DNA from: Synechococcus sp. PL34863bin_39
GTDB taxonomy: Bacteria > Cyanobacteriota > Cyanobacteriia > PCC-6307 > Cyanobiaceae
Assembly: GCA_011523155.1 (NCBI GenBank)
Contig: WTHL01000087.1
Location: 1-13,765, forward strand
DNA: 13,765 bases
Direction: 5' to 3'
Part shown: one piece after another, positions 1 to 6,943 of the stretch
Layout: the number at the start of each line of letters is the position of its first letter
Position numbering within the stretch: position 1 is the first letter of the stretch
Position numbers and translations under genes: made by a program
The notes under the pieces: generated by a model
What the model was told of the DNA's origin: nothing
Database searches by the model: none
The model's input: the letters and a program-made list of their open reading frames with translations, nothing else

Positions 1-108
1 GTTCCCATTCACCTGGGTGCCGGCGCCGGCCGCATTCACCGTGATGGTGTCTGCACCGCCACCACCCAGATAGCGTCCAAAGCCTCCGTTAATCGTGAGG
101 CTGTCTTG
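1..108 (-). pseudogene. In-frame continuation of the RTX-like gene beyond a TGA stop (partial, runs off the window)
   Basis: After the TGA at 109-111 the same reading frame stays open for 36 codons to the window edge. It reads as RTX-type glycine-rich sequence, with segments such as DSLTINGG, GGGGADTITV and AAGAGTQVNG. The GGxGxDxI-like pattern is the calcium-binding nonapeptide style, and it directly continues the repeat style before the stop (MGGNDTCEI, GSDNFANGNN). This piece has no start codon or ribosome-binding site of its own, so it is best read as the severed remainder of the upstream gene. A GGA to TGA change (glycine to stop) would restore the typical NGQDSL spacing. A sequencing error is the main alternative. 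The rest of the gene lies outside the window. Confidence 0.6.
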
Positions 109-522
109 TCAGTTATTGCCGTTGGCGAAATTGTCGCTGCCGTCAGTGATTTCACAGGTGTCATTGCCTCCCATCAAGGCGATGTTGACATTGCTCTGCC
201 CTGTCAGGCTGTCATCGTCATCTGAATAGCGGAATCTCTGGCCTTCTGACGAGACAATGGCTCCAGTAGTTGTGATGTATTCTTCAAGGATGAGGGAGTA
301 TAAATTATCTCGACCTGGGATCAGTTGATAGGTTTTCTTCTCGATCAATCCATTGTCTTCCACTTCTTCGTTAATTAGAAGTGTGCTGTCGGCATTGGTG
401 TACCAGACCTCGTCGGAATCAGGTGTTTCAACTTCGACCTCGCCGTCTCGCTCGATTTCGAGCACGCTGGTGACGATATTGCCGCTGCCGCGGGTGAGAA
501 TGCTGTAGAGATCGTCGGACAT
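109..522 (-). CDS. Acidic RTX-like (hemolysin-type calcium-binding) protein, N-terminal part, prematurely stopped
   Basis: Opens with ATG at 522 after a GAGG three bases upstream and encodes 137 residues. Residues 1-95 form an acidic region rich in Asp, Glu and Thr (MSDDLYSILTRG, then EVEVETPDSDEVW). No family is recognised there and there is no N-terminal signal peptide. From about residue 97 it turns into RTX-like sequence (SDDDDSLTG, ALMGGNDT, GSDNFANGNN). It stops at TGA 109-111, but the same frame continues with RTX repeats to the window edge, so the intact protein is probably much longer. Large RTX proteins of picocyanobacteria are commonly secreted by type I systems, whose signal is C-terminal and would be out of view. 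G+C is about 44% over 241-420 by hand count, well below the neighbours. The 146 bp upstream (523-668) show no gene and no clear promoter. Confidence 0.6.
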   Translation of the reverse strand: MSDDLYSILTRGSGNIVTSVLEIERDGEVEVETPDSDEVWYTNADSTLLINEEVEDNGLIEKKTYQLIPGRDNLYSLILEEYITTTGAIVSSEGQRFRYSDDDDSLTGQSNVNIALMGGNDTCEITDGSDNFANGNN

Positions 523-668
523 GGACCTCAGATCATTATTAGTAGCAATGACTGCATTTTGGGGCTTGAGCCTTGTTCTCGGCTGAGATTGGCCTGAGCG
601 TTGTCTAAGACGGTGAATCTCCGAGGGCTGTCGTTATCTCAGTCGCGTCCTGCAGGTTCAGCCACCTT

Positions 669-875
669 TCACTTGCCCTCGTGTTGAGCGTTTCTGAACT
701 TGCGGCAGTCGTAGGACGTCTGGGTCACAGGGGTGTTCGGGTTCAGGGCGCAGCGGAACCCTTCTCGAAATGATGCCCGTTTGGCTTGATCGACCTGAGC
801 GATCCCGAAGGCGCCCAGGCTGACCAGCACCACCAGGGACAGACCTGCCCCGGAACCCTTGGGATACCAACGCAT
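669..875 (-). CDS. Small membrane-anchored hypothetical protein (68 aa)
   Basis: The start is ATG at 875, preceded by a perfect GGAGG four bases upstream, and the frame gives 68 residues. A longer frame upstream exists only as a shadow of the MFS gene. The protein begins MRWYPKGSG, has one hydrophobic stretch at about residues 10-28 (a membrane anchor or uncleaved signal), then a polar tail with two cysteines at 42 and 57 (RCALNP and YDCRKF). The two cysteines could pair if the tail faces the periplasm; this is inference. It lies 44 bp downstream of the MFS transporter on the same strand and may be co-transcribed with it. No family is recognised. The ribosome-binding site and ordinary composition make it a likely real gene. 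Confidence 0.7.
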   Translation of the reverse strand: MRWYPKGSGAGLSLVVLVSLGAFGIAQVDQAKRASFREGFRCALNPNTPVTQTSYDCRKFRNAQHEGK

Positions 876-879
876 TGCG

Positions 880-884
880 CCTCC
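880..884 (-). promoter_or_regulatory. Ribosome-binding site of the 68-aa gene
   Basis: GGAGG on the minus strand, four bases before the ATG at 875. It fixes the start of a gene that otherwise sits inside a longer shadow frame. Confidence 0.7.
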
Positions 885-919
885 GGTGCGTAAGGGCGAA
901 TCCTGGCATTGCCGTCGCT

Positions 920-2260
920 TCAGGACGATTCCGCCGCCGGCTCGGCCAGCCCATGGTGTGCCAGGGCGGGTTCTCTGCCAGCCATTTCGGCACTGTTGAG
1001 GTCGGCTGAATAGCGCGGACGCACCCCCTTGAGCAGCGGCAGGCTGGCCATGCAGAGGCCGGCCGTCAGCAGCCAAAGCAGCAGACCATGGCCCTGGGCA
1101 TCCAGCAGAGCCCCGGCCAATAGGGGTGCACCGGTGGCGCTGAGCGCGAAGCACTGGGAGAACAGTGCCATCGCCAGCCCCCGGTGCTGCAGGGGTGTCT
1201 CTTCGATCATGGCTTCGGCGGCCGTGGGCAGGAACGCCGCTTTCCCGAAGGCCATCGGCATCACGGCCATGGCGATCAGCACCAGCCCGTTGCTCCAGAG
1301 CGCTGAGCATGCCAGAAGCAGGCATCCAAGGGCGAAGCTGCACAGGCCGATCCCGAGCCCGAAACGCAGACTGCGTTTGGCTACCCAGTTGCCGACAGGC
1401 CACTGGAGCAGCACCAGCCACGCCAGTTCAAGGGCGATGACCATCCCGCTCCAGGCGTCGCTCAGGGCGGGTCGTTGCAAGCCGCCACGCACCAGATCCA
1501 GAGGTAACGCGCTCTGGAGCAAGGCCAGGATCCCGGTGGCCACGATCGAGAGCATCAACACAGGAACCAGGGGCCACAGCCATTGGAAGCCCCATCCCTT
1601 CGAGTGGTGCCGTTGATCGCTTCGATCCCCGACATCTCCTTGATTGAGCAGGGCGGCCTGCCGGCCATCCGGGAGCGGACGCACGCTCAGAACCAGCAGC
1701 ATGGTGAGCACTGCAGTGGCTTCCACCACATAAACCCCCCGGATCAGGTTCAACGCGGCGAGCAGGGCTCCTCCGGAGGCCCCCAGGGCAATGCCGCAGG
1801 CATCAGCGCTGCGGGCCAGGGCATAGCCGCGACTCGATGAAAACCCCTGGCAACTGAGGGGAACGGCAAGTTCAATAGCCGGGAAATACAAACCGGCTGC
1901 GATCCCGATCAGCATCTGCCCGCTCAGATAACCGTTGAAGCTGGAGGTTGGCAGCAGCACAACGTCGGCCGCCAGGGCCAACAGGGCTGCGGCGCGCACG
2001 GGCCATGAGCAGCTCAGGCCCCGGTCGAGCAGCACACCGCACAGAAGCCGAACCACTGTGCCCACCAGCGCAGCTGATGCCAGCCCCTGGCCCACCTGGG
2101 TGGCTGACAGATCCACCTGATGAAAAATCATCGGTGTCATGTAGATCACGCCGCCGGCGCCAATGGACGCCAGCAGGCGAATCAGTGCCAACTCCTGCAG
2201 AGCTGCGGGAAACTGGTTCCACCAGTTCAAGGGCTTTGGCCTTGCGACGACGACGCTCAA
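920..2260 (-). CDS. Major facilitator superfamily (MFS) transporter, 12 TM
   Basis: An inner-membrane secondary transporter of about 446 residues, the usual MFS length, with roughly twelve hydrophobic segments and a polar central loop at about residues 195-225. The cytoplasmic loop between helices 2 and 3 carries the MFS motif-A core GVLLDR at 75-80. The N terminus (NWWNQFPAALQELALIRLLASIG) leads straight into helix 1. The substrate is unknown; drug-efflux-like or sugar-type MFS are both possible. The only start upstream of helix 1 is TTG at 2260. No ATG is available before residue 41 and no clear Shine-Dalgarno sequence precedes the TTG, so the start is uncertain by a few codons. It is divergent from the alpha/beta hydrolase at 2296, so its promoter must lie partly inside that gene. 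The 68-aa gene follows 44 bp downstream. Confidence 0.88.
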   Translation of the reverse strand: MSVVVARPKPLNWWNQFPAALQELALIRLLASIGAGGVIYMTPMIFHQVDLSATQVGQGLASAALVGTVVRLLCGVLLDRGLSCSWPVRAAALLALAADVVLLPTSSFNGYLSGQMLIGIAAGLYFPAIELAVPLSCQGFSSSRGYALARSADACGIALGASGGALLAALNLIRGVYVVEATAVLTMLLVLSVRPLPDGRQAALLNQGDVGDRSDQRHHSKGWGFQWLWPLVPVLMLSIVATGILALLQSALPLDLVRGGLQRPALSDAWSGMVIALELAWLVLLQWPVGNWVAKRSLRFGLGIGLCSFALGCLLLACSALWSNGLVLIAMAVMPMAFGKAAFLPTAAEAMIEETPLQHRGLAMALFSQCFALSATGAPLLAGALLDAQGHGLLLWLLTAGLCMASLPLLKGVRPRYSADLNSAEMAGREPALAHHGLAEPAAESS

Positions 2261-2285
2261 CAGGACGACCCACGCGGTTGTGGGC

Positions 2286-2289
2286 GGAG
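2286..2289 (+). promoter_or_regulatory. Ribosome-binding site that decides the hydrolase start
   Basis: GGAG lies six bases before ATG 2296 and directly abuts ATG 2290. The spacing favours 2296. A rival start is TTG 2242, with AAGGG eight bases upstream. It would add an arginine-rich n-region to the signal peptide and would overlap the divergent MFS start. Confidence 0.5.
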
Positions 2290-2295
2290 ATGGGG

Positions 2296-3885
2296 ATGGC
2301 CGTCAGTCTGATGGTGGCGATGGTGTCTCCGTGTCCTCTGCGGGCAGCCGACGCCTTCGAGGTGCAGCTGGATGGCGTTGTGATCCCAATGTCCATCGAG
2401 GATCTGACGGACTGGGGCCGTTCCGGTGGGCGCTCCAACACCGAGCTGGGGGTCTGGCTTGATCTGCTCGATCCCGCCAGTCGAGCCGGGGTTCTCGAGT
2501 TGCTCAACGCCCCCCTTATCACCGACCGGAGCATGGCGCGTCAGATGCTCAACAGCTGGCCGGGCCGCCGCCTCCTGGATGGTGTTGCCGATCTGGTGCG
2601 TGTCGATGACGACACGGATGGCAGCACGGTGTTCAGCACGCTGGACGCCTTGTTGAACAGCCAGGCGACTGTCAGCAGCCTCGATCTGCTTGAGGCGCTG
2701 CCTGCGCAGCGCGTTCGCCTTGACCTGGATGCACTGCTGGATGTGGCGGGGCACTGGCGGGATCAGCTCCAACGTCAGCAGCGCCTCGTGATGGCGCTTG
2801 ACCAAGTCCGTCCCCAGACGGTGCAGTCCAGCTCCGTTGGGTCTGAAGCCTTGTCGTCCCGTGATCCCTTGCGCCGGGCCCTCAGCGTCCGCCACCGCGA
2901 TCAACCGCTCGATCTTCAGCTCTGGCTGCCCCCCTCCACCCCTGGCCATGGCCCCCTTGGGGGCAACAGCGATCCGCCTGCTTGGGTGGTGCTGATGCCA
3001 GGTCTGGGAGGAACACCGGATCATTTCCGGTGGCTCGGCCGGCTGCTCAGCGACCACGGCTGGCCCGTCGTGGTGCTCGATCACCCAGGCAGTGATTCCC
3101 AGGCGGTGGGCGCCTGGCTTGAGGGACGTCGTCTTCCCCCCGGGGCCGAGGTGCTTCCGGATCGTCTCCAGGATCTGAATGCCGTCCTGCAGGCCCAGGC
3201 TGATGACCGGTTGCCTGTTCGGGGGGAGCAAGTGGTGCTCATCGGCCACTCGATGGGCGCCTTGACCGCCTTGCTCGCGACAGGTCTGCAACCCCAGCCC
3301 GGCCTTGAGCGGCGTTGCCGGCAAGCGCTCGAGGCCCTTCCCCTCGCCAACCTCTCCAGGCTCCTGCAGTGTCAGTTGACCAGGGTTGACCTTCCCCGGA
3401 TCGTTCCCGCACAACCTCTCGCTGCCGTCGTGACACTCAACGGTTTCGGCAGTCTTCTCTGGCCCCATCGCCGGCCCGGGCGGTTGCCGGTGCCTGCCCT
3501 GTACACCGGAGGGACCCTCGATCTGATCACCCCACCCCTTGATGAGCAGCTGCAGCTGCTGGGCACCACGGCGTCTTCGGAGGGCAGTGCGGTGGTGCTG
3601 ATCGAGGGGGCGAGCCACTTCTCACCGATCCGCGTGGAGGACGCGATCGTTTCAGGTCGCGACAACGATCTCTTCAACCTTGGGGAGGAGTTCGTTGGGG
3701 TTCAGCCTCGGGAGGTTCAGGCCCTGCTTGGCGACGAAATCCTTGCGTTCCTGAAGCAACGGCAGCCTGAAGACGCCGTCTCCTCCACGCCCGAGGCCCC
3801 ACCCCATCGGCATCGCCAGGTGGGCCTGCTGCATGTGCATCGGCTCACCCCTGCCGGTGCGATGGCGCTGCTTGACAAGCTGTAG
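2296..3885 (+). CDS. Secreted alpha/beta hydrolase with N-terminal DUF1400-type domain
   Basis: 529 residues from ATG 2296, the only plus-strand gene here. A short hydrophobic leader ends at about residue 20 (PLRAADA), suggesting export to the periplasm. Residues 20-160 match the DUF1400 domain style of cyanobacterial hydrolases (EVQLDG, then IEDLTDW, LLDPASRAGVLELLN and VRLDLDALL). An alpha/beta-hydrolase domain follows. It has MPGLGG before the oxyanion region, the nucleophile elbow GHSMG with Ser319, Asp409 in GGTLDLITP and His441 in GASHFSPI, which gives a complete catalytic triad. The substrate is unknown; a lipase- or esterase-like role is a family-level guess. The true start could be TTG 2242, which would give the signal peptide the positive charges it now lacks. 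It converges on the DppB-type permease with 34 bp between stops and no obvious terminator hairpin there. Confidence 0.88.
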   Translation: MAVSLMVAMVSPCPLRAADAFEVQLDGVVIPMSIEDLTDWGRSGGRSNTELGVWLDLLDPASRAGVLELLNAPLITDRSMARQMLNSWPGRRLLDGVADLVRVDDDTDGSTVFSTLDALLNSQATVSSLDLLEALPAQRVRLDLDALLDVAGHWRDQLQRQQRLVMALDQVRPQTVQSSSVGSEALSSRDPLRRALSVRHRDQPLDLQLWLPPSTPGHGPLGGNSDPPAWVVLMPGLGGTPDHFRWLGRLLSDHGWPVVVLDHPGSDSQAVGAWLEGRRLPPGAEVLPDRLQDLNAVLQAQADDRLPVRGEQVVLIGHSMGALTALLATGLQPQPGLERRCRQALEALPLANLSRLLQCQLTRVDLPRIVPAQPLAAVVTLNGFGSLLWPHRRPGRLPVPALYTGGTLDLITPPLDEQLQLLGTTASSEGSAVVLIEGASHFSPIRVEDAIVSGRDNDLFNLGEEFVGVQPREVQALLGDEILAFLKQRQPEDAVSSTPEAPPHRHRQVGLLHVHRLTPAGAMALLDKL

Positions 3886-3919
3886 AGAGCCGAGCACCGG
3901 ACAGCGATCACTTCAGGCG

Positions 3920-4939
3920 TCAGTACCGAACCCTTGGATCCAGAAGCGCCACCAGCAGATCAACCACCACGCTCACCAGCACCACAAGGGCTGCCACCAC
4001 CACCACAATCCCCTGAACCACGGGGTAATCCCTCTGATTGATGCTCTCCTGGAGTCGCAGGGCGATGCCCGGCCACGAGAACGTCACTTCAATCAGCAGC
4101 GCTCCGCCGATCAGGGATGCCACCGTGATGCCGGCGATCGTGAGAACGGGCAACATCGCATTCGGCAGGGCATGGCGGAGCACCACCCTGGTTTCGCTCA
4201 GTCCCCGACTTCTGGCGGCTTCCACATAGTCCGACCGCAGCGATCGCCTCAGATTCAGGCGCAGGGCATTGGTGAAAACCCCGCTGAGGAGAAGTCCCAG
4301 GGTGCCTGCAGGCAGCACAAGATGGCGCAGGGCTCCATTCAGGGCGACCCAGTCGCCACTGCGCACGCTGTCGATGATCAGAAAGCCGCTGCCGGAAGGT
4401 GGCAGCAGGCTCGGGGGAAATCTCCCCCCGACCGGCAGCCAGCCCAGAACGACGGCGAACAAGAGCTGCAGAAGCATGGCGATCCAGAACGGCGGCAGTG
4501 CATAGGTGCCGATGCCGTACAGACGTCCTGCGAGGTCCCATTTGCCCTCCGGACGGGCAATGCCGCTGAAGCCGACGCTCAGACCAGCCAGCGCGGCAAT
4601 CAGAAGGGCGGTGATGCTCAGTTCAAGGCTGGCCGGCAGCGCCTCGGCGATGATCTGCCGCACCGGTTCCTGGTTGATCAGGGCGGCTCCGAGATCGCCG
4701 TGGAGCAACCCATGGATGAAATCCAGATATTGGTGACTGATGGGCATGTCCAGGCCGAGGCGCTCACGCAGCAATGCCTTGGCCTCTGCAGGGGCACGAC
4801 TGCCGAGCACGGCATCCACCGGATCTCCGGGGGCAACCCGAAGCAGCAGAAACACCAGGGTGGCAATCAACCAGAGCATGACCGGTGTCAGGGCCAGACG
4901 CGCTGCGCAGTACCTCAGCAGGTCGCGTCCACGGGCCAT
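3920..4939 (-). CDS. dppB: ABC transporter permease, DppB/OppB type (peptide/nickel family)
   Basis: 339 residues, normal for the family. The N terminus has the DppB-type pattern: a first helix at about 15-35 ending LLLRVAPGDP, then a periplasmic region (LGLDMPISHQY and GDLG, residues 61-84). Five further helices follow, with the ATPase-contacting EAA loop at about 239-260 (YVEAARSRGLSE, then LRHALPN). It should form the inner-membrane channel for a peptide or similar substrate. Its ATG overlaps the stop of the binding-protein gene as ATGA at 4938-4941, so the two are translationally coupled and probably work together. The usual partners, a DppC-type permease and DppD/F ATPases, are absent from this window and must be encoded elsewhere if the transporter is functional. 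The family is secure; the substrate is not. Confidence 0.9.
   Translation of the reverse strand: MARGRDLLRYCAARLALTPVMLWLIATLVFLLLRVAPGDPVDAVLGSRAPAEAKALLRERLGLDMPISHQYLDFIHGLLHGDLGAALINQEPVRQIIAEALPASLELSITALLIAALAGLSVGFSGIARPEGKWDLAGRLYGIGTYALPPFWIAMLLQLLFAVVLGWLPVGGRFPPSLLPPSGSGFLIIDSVRSGDWVALNGALRHLVLPAGTLGLLLSGVFTNALRLNLRRSLRSDYVEAARSRGLSETRVVLRHALPNAMLPVLTIAGITVASLIGGALLIEVTFSWPGIALRLQESINQRDYPVVQGIVVVVAALVVLVSVVVDLLVALLDPRVRY
4240..4247. repeat. HIP1 octamer palindrome GCGATCGC
   Basis: Exact HIP1 match inside the DppB-type permease gene, about 3.7 kb from the copy in hom. Confidence 0.5.
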
Positions 4940-6504
4940 CAGCGCTTCTCCTCCAGGCGGGCCAGGCGCAGCTGACCACTGCCGTTGAATTCCGGTGGGG
5001 CCAGATGGGGCTGAGCCCAGGCTTTGGGGGTGACAAGCCAGACCGGCAGGTAGGCCGCTCCTGCGGCCGCCGTGGCATCGATGGCCAGCAGCTGGCTCTG
5101 TCGTTCGGCCCCCTGCAGGGCGTCACTGGCTCGCAGGGCCTGTTCCAGGCCAGGGCGTGTCCAGAAACTGCCGCTGATCACGGCCTCGCCACGATGGCAG
5201 ATCTCACCGGTTGCCTGGCTGCAGCTGAGCAAGGGCGCCAGGTAAGCCTCGGGATCCGGGTAGGAGCCCCCCCAATCCAGCATCACGGATTTGAATGCTC
5301 CATCGCCGAGTTGTCGGTAGACCGTGGTGGATTCCACGCTCTCCAGATCGAGTGCCAGGCAATCGGCCAGGTCTCGCCTGAGTTGCGCCTGCCAGGTGAG
5401 TGCCATCAGCCGGTCGGAGGGAACATTCGAGCGGTAGGTGAAGGGCAGTCGCAGCACCTTTCCTTCGCAATACCCTTCTGCGCGCAGCAGTCTGCGGGTT
5501 GTCGCGGGCTCGTAGTGCGGCCATGGCTCCGTCGCCCCGCCGCGAAGGCTTGGAGGAATCAGCGAGCGCAGCGGCTGGCGCTGTCGATGGCTGACCCGAC
5601 GGCTGATCAGCTCCCGGTCAAGACTGTGGGCCAACGCCTGCCGGACGCGCTGGTTCGTCAATGGGGCGGCCGTGGTCAGAAAGGTCACATACCCGATCTG
5701 CAGAGCAGGACCCGATCGCGCCTGGAGCAGGCCTTGCGCTGCGCGTCGATCCAGTGCCAGACGCTGATCCTCATCAATTGATTCCGAGAGCAGAACGTCC
5801 ACCTCGCCGCTGCGCATCGCGCCGAACAGGGCCGTGGAGTTGCTCAGGTTGATCAGATCGAGTCCGTTGTTGCGCGGCTTGTCGCCCCAGTAGTGCTTGA
5901 ACGGCACCAGGCGCTGCTGGGTGGACCGGAAGCTGGCCAGTTCATAGGCGCCGGTGCCGATGAAGCGGTCATTCAGAAAGCGATCCTTGAACGCGGCGTA
6001 GGCCACCGGTGAGACCGGAGTGAGGTATGGCGAGGTGAGCAGACTCTCCAGGGAGCTTGAGGGTCGATTCAACCGCAGGCGAAGGACATCAGACGCGGGT
6101 GTTTCGATCGCAGCGATCCTGTCGCCGACCACGTAGCTCTGGGTTCCGATCCGCAGAAACCGGCGCAGGCTGAATGCCATGGCTTCGGCATCGAACCGTG
6201 TGCCGTCATGGAACAGGACGTCCTTGCGCAGGGGGATTGTGATCGTGAGGCCGTCGGGGCTGATCTGCGGAGCTGTCGCGGCGAGCTGAGGCTTGAGGCT
6301 GCCATCCGCATCGCGCACGTAGAGCGTGTCACCCAGTGCGCTCAGCAGCTGGAGGGTGCCGTAGGTGCTTGCCTGGGCAGGATCCAGGGACACAATCCGT
6401 CCTGCACTGGCCACGGTCAACCGGTCTCCCAGGCGTGCTGGCTGGCAACCGGTCTGGCTGACACCGAGACAGAGAAGCAGTGCAGCCAAGCGCCATCGCA
6501 TCAT
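4939..6504 (-). CDS. dppA: Family-5 solute-binding lipoprotein of a peptide ABC transporter
   Basis: 521 residues if ATG 6504 is used; a second ATG follows at 6501, and a TTG at 6552 would add 16 residues of poor signal-peptide quality. The signal peptide MMRWRLAALLLCLGVSQTGC ends in a lipobox-like cysteine at residue 20, although QTGC departs from the ideal Leu-Ala-Gly-Cys. The mature part fits SBP_bac_5: LTVASAGRIVSLDPAQAS near the start, then a PDGLTITIPLRKDVLFHDGT segment with SLRRFL, then FIGTGAYELASF, RVRQALAHSLDRE, and DWGGSYPDPEAYL late in the protein. It should capture peptides or a related ligand in the periplasm and hand them to the overlapping permease. No clear Shine-Dalgarno sequence is seen before 6504. 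The gene symbol reflects family, not proven substrate. Confidence 0.88.
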   Translation of the reverse strand: MMRWRLAALLLCLGVSQTGCQPARLGDRLTVASAGRIVSLDPAQASTYGTLQLLSALGDTLYVRDADGSLKPQLAATAPQISPDGLTITIPLRKDVLFHDGTRFDAEAMAFSLRRFLRIGTQSYVVGDRIAAIETPASDVLRLRLNRPSSSLESLLTSPYLTPVSPVAYAAFKDRFLNDRFIGTGAYELASFRSTQQRLVPFKHYWGDKPRNNGLDLINLSNSTALFGAMRSGEVDVLLSESIDEDQRLALDRRAAQGLLQARSGPALQIGYVTFLTTAAPLTNQRVRQALAHSLDRELISRRVSHRQRQPLRSLIPPSLRGGATEPWPHYEPATTRRLLRAEGYCEGKVLRLPFTYRSNVPSDRLMALTWQAQLRRDLADCLALDLESVESTTVYRQLGDGAFKSVMLDWGGSYPDPEAYLAPLLSCSQATGEICHRGEAVISGSFWTRPGLEQALRASDALQGAERQSQLLAIDATAAAGAAYLPVWLVTPKAWAQPHLAPPEFNGSGQLRLARLEEKR

Positions 6505-6548
6505 CTGGCCGTGGTTCAGCACCTGACACTCAGTTCGATGCAGCCCAT

Positions 6549-6830
6549 TCAACGACCGGTCGACGCGCCCTGAACCTCGTTGTGTTGATCTGATGCGTCT
6601 GTCAGGTCAATCTCCCCCAAGGAGATCTCGAAGACCTTCGATCCACCGGCAGGCTGCAGGGGCCAGCGGCGGACCCAGCAACGGTTGTGGCAATCGTCGA
6701 TTCCGATCACCTGGAACAGATCAGGGCTGTTGACCAGCTGGATGCAGTCCCCCTGATGCAGATCCATGCCGGTGAGCACTGACGGATTGACGCAGCTTGG
6801 CTGCAGTGCAGAGATCGGAGTGTTCGTCAT
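6549..6830 (-). CDS. Hypothetical protein (93 aa), possible small beta-barrel
   Basis: 93 residues from ATG 6830. ATG 6878 is an alternative, with AGGA eight bases upstream, and would add 16 residues. The core at about residues 22-76 alternates hydrophobic and polar residues: MDLHQGDCIQLV, SPDLFQVIGIDD, CWVRRWPL and VFEISLGEIDL. This suggests a compact SH3- or KOW-like beta-barrel, but that is inference from pattern only. Cysteines lie at 13, 29, 47 and 51, the last two flanking a His in CHNRC. There is no signal peptide or membrane segment, so it is probably cytoplasmic. It sits between hom (113 bp upstream) and the binding-protein gene (44 bp downstream), all co-directional. I do not recognise a named family. 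Confidence 0.68.
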   Translation of the reverse strand: MTNTPISALQPSCVNPSVLTGMDLHQGDCIQLVNSPDLFQVIGIDDCHNRCWVRRWPLQPAGGSKVFEISLGEIDLTDASDQHNEVQGASTGR

Positions 6831-6887
6831 GGCCCGACATGCATGGAACGGAAGATTCCGTCCTTCTCGCTGCATCATTGTCACAAT

Positions 6888-6917
6888 CCTGGCCCATGGA
6901 CTGAGGTGATGGCCAGG
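6888..6917 (-). other. Inverted repeat between hom and the 93-aa gene
   Basis: CCTGGCC at 6888-6894 pairs with GGCCAGG at 6911-6917, a 7-bp G+C-rich stem with a 16-base loop. No T-run follows on the minus strand, so it is not a classical intrinsic terminator. On that strand the AGGA that could serve a start at 6878 overlaps the 3' arm. It could be a processing or attenuation structure, or chance. Confidence 0.3.
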
Positions 6918-6943
6918 GGGCTGGTGGTTCCCTCGGATGGCGC

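Noticed and set aside
109..111. Selenocysteine or programmed readthrough at the in-frame TGA of the RTX gene
   Set aside because: The position aligns with a repeat glycine and not a redox site, no supporting stem-loop is evident, and cyanobacteria generally lack selenocysteine insertion. Mutation or sequencing error is simpler.
523..668. Promoter or small RNA upstream of the RTX gene
   Set aside because: A TAATAAT-like stretch lies just before the gene but has no matching -35 element at suitable spacing, and no stable hairpin was found.
2257..3618. Long minus-strand open frame (453 codons) opposite the hydrolase
   Set aside because: Antisense to a hydrolase with an intact catalytic triad; composition is not protein-like.
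3886..3919. Bidirectional terminator between the convergent hydrolase and permease genes
   Set aside because: No stem with a T-run could be found in the 34-bp gap.
3833..4975. Long plus-strand open frame (380 codons) opposite the permease gene
   Set aside because: It is rich in Gln, His and Arg with no domain pattern, and is antisense to a clear DppB permease. High G+C makes such shadow frames common.
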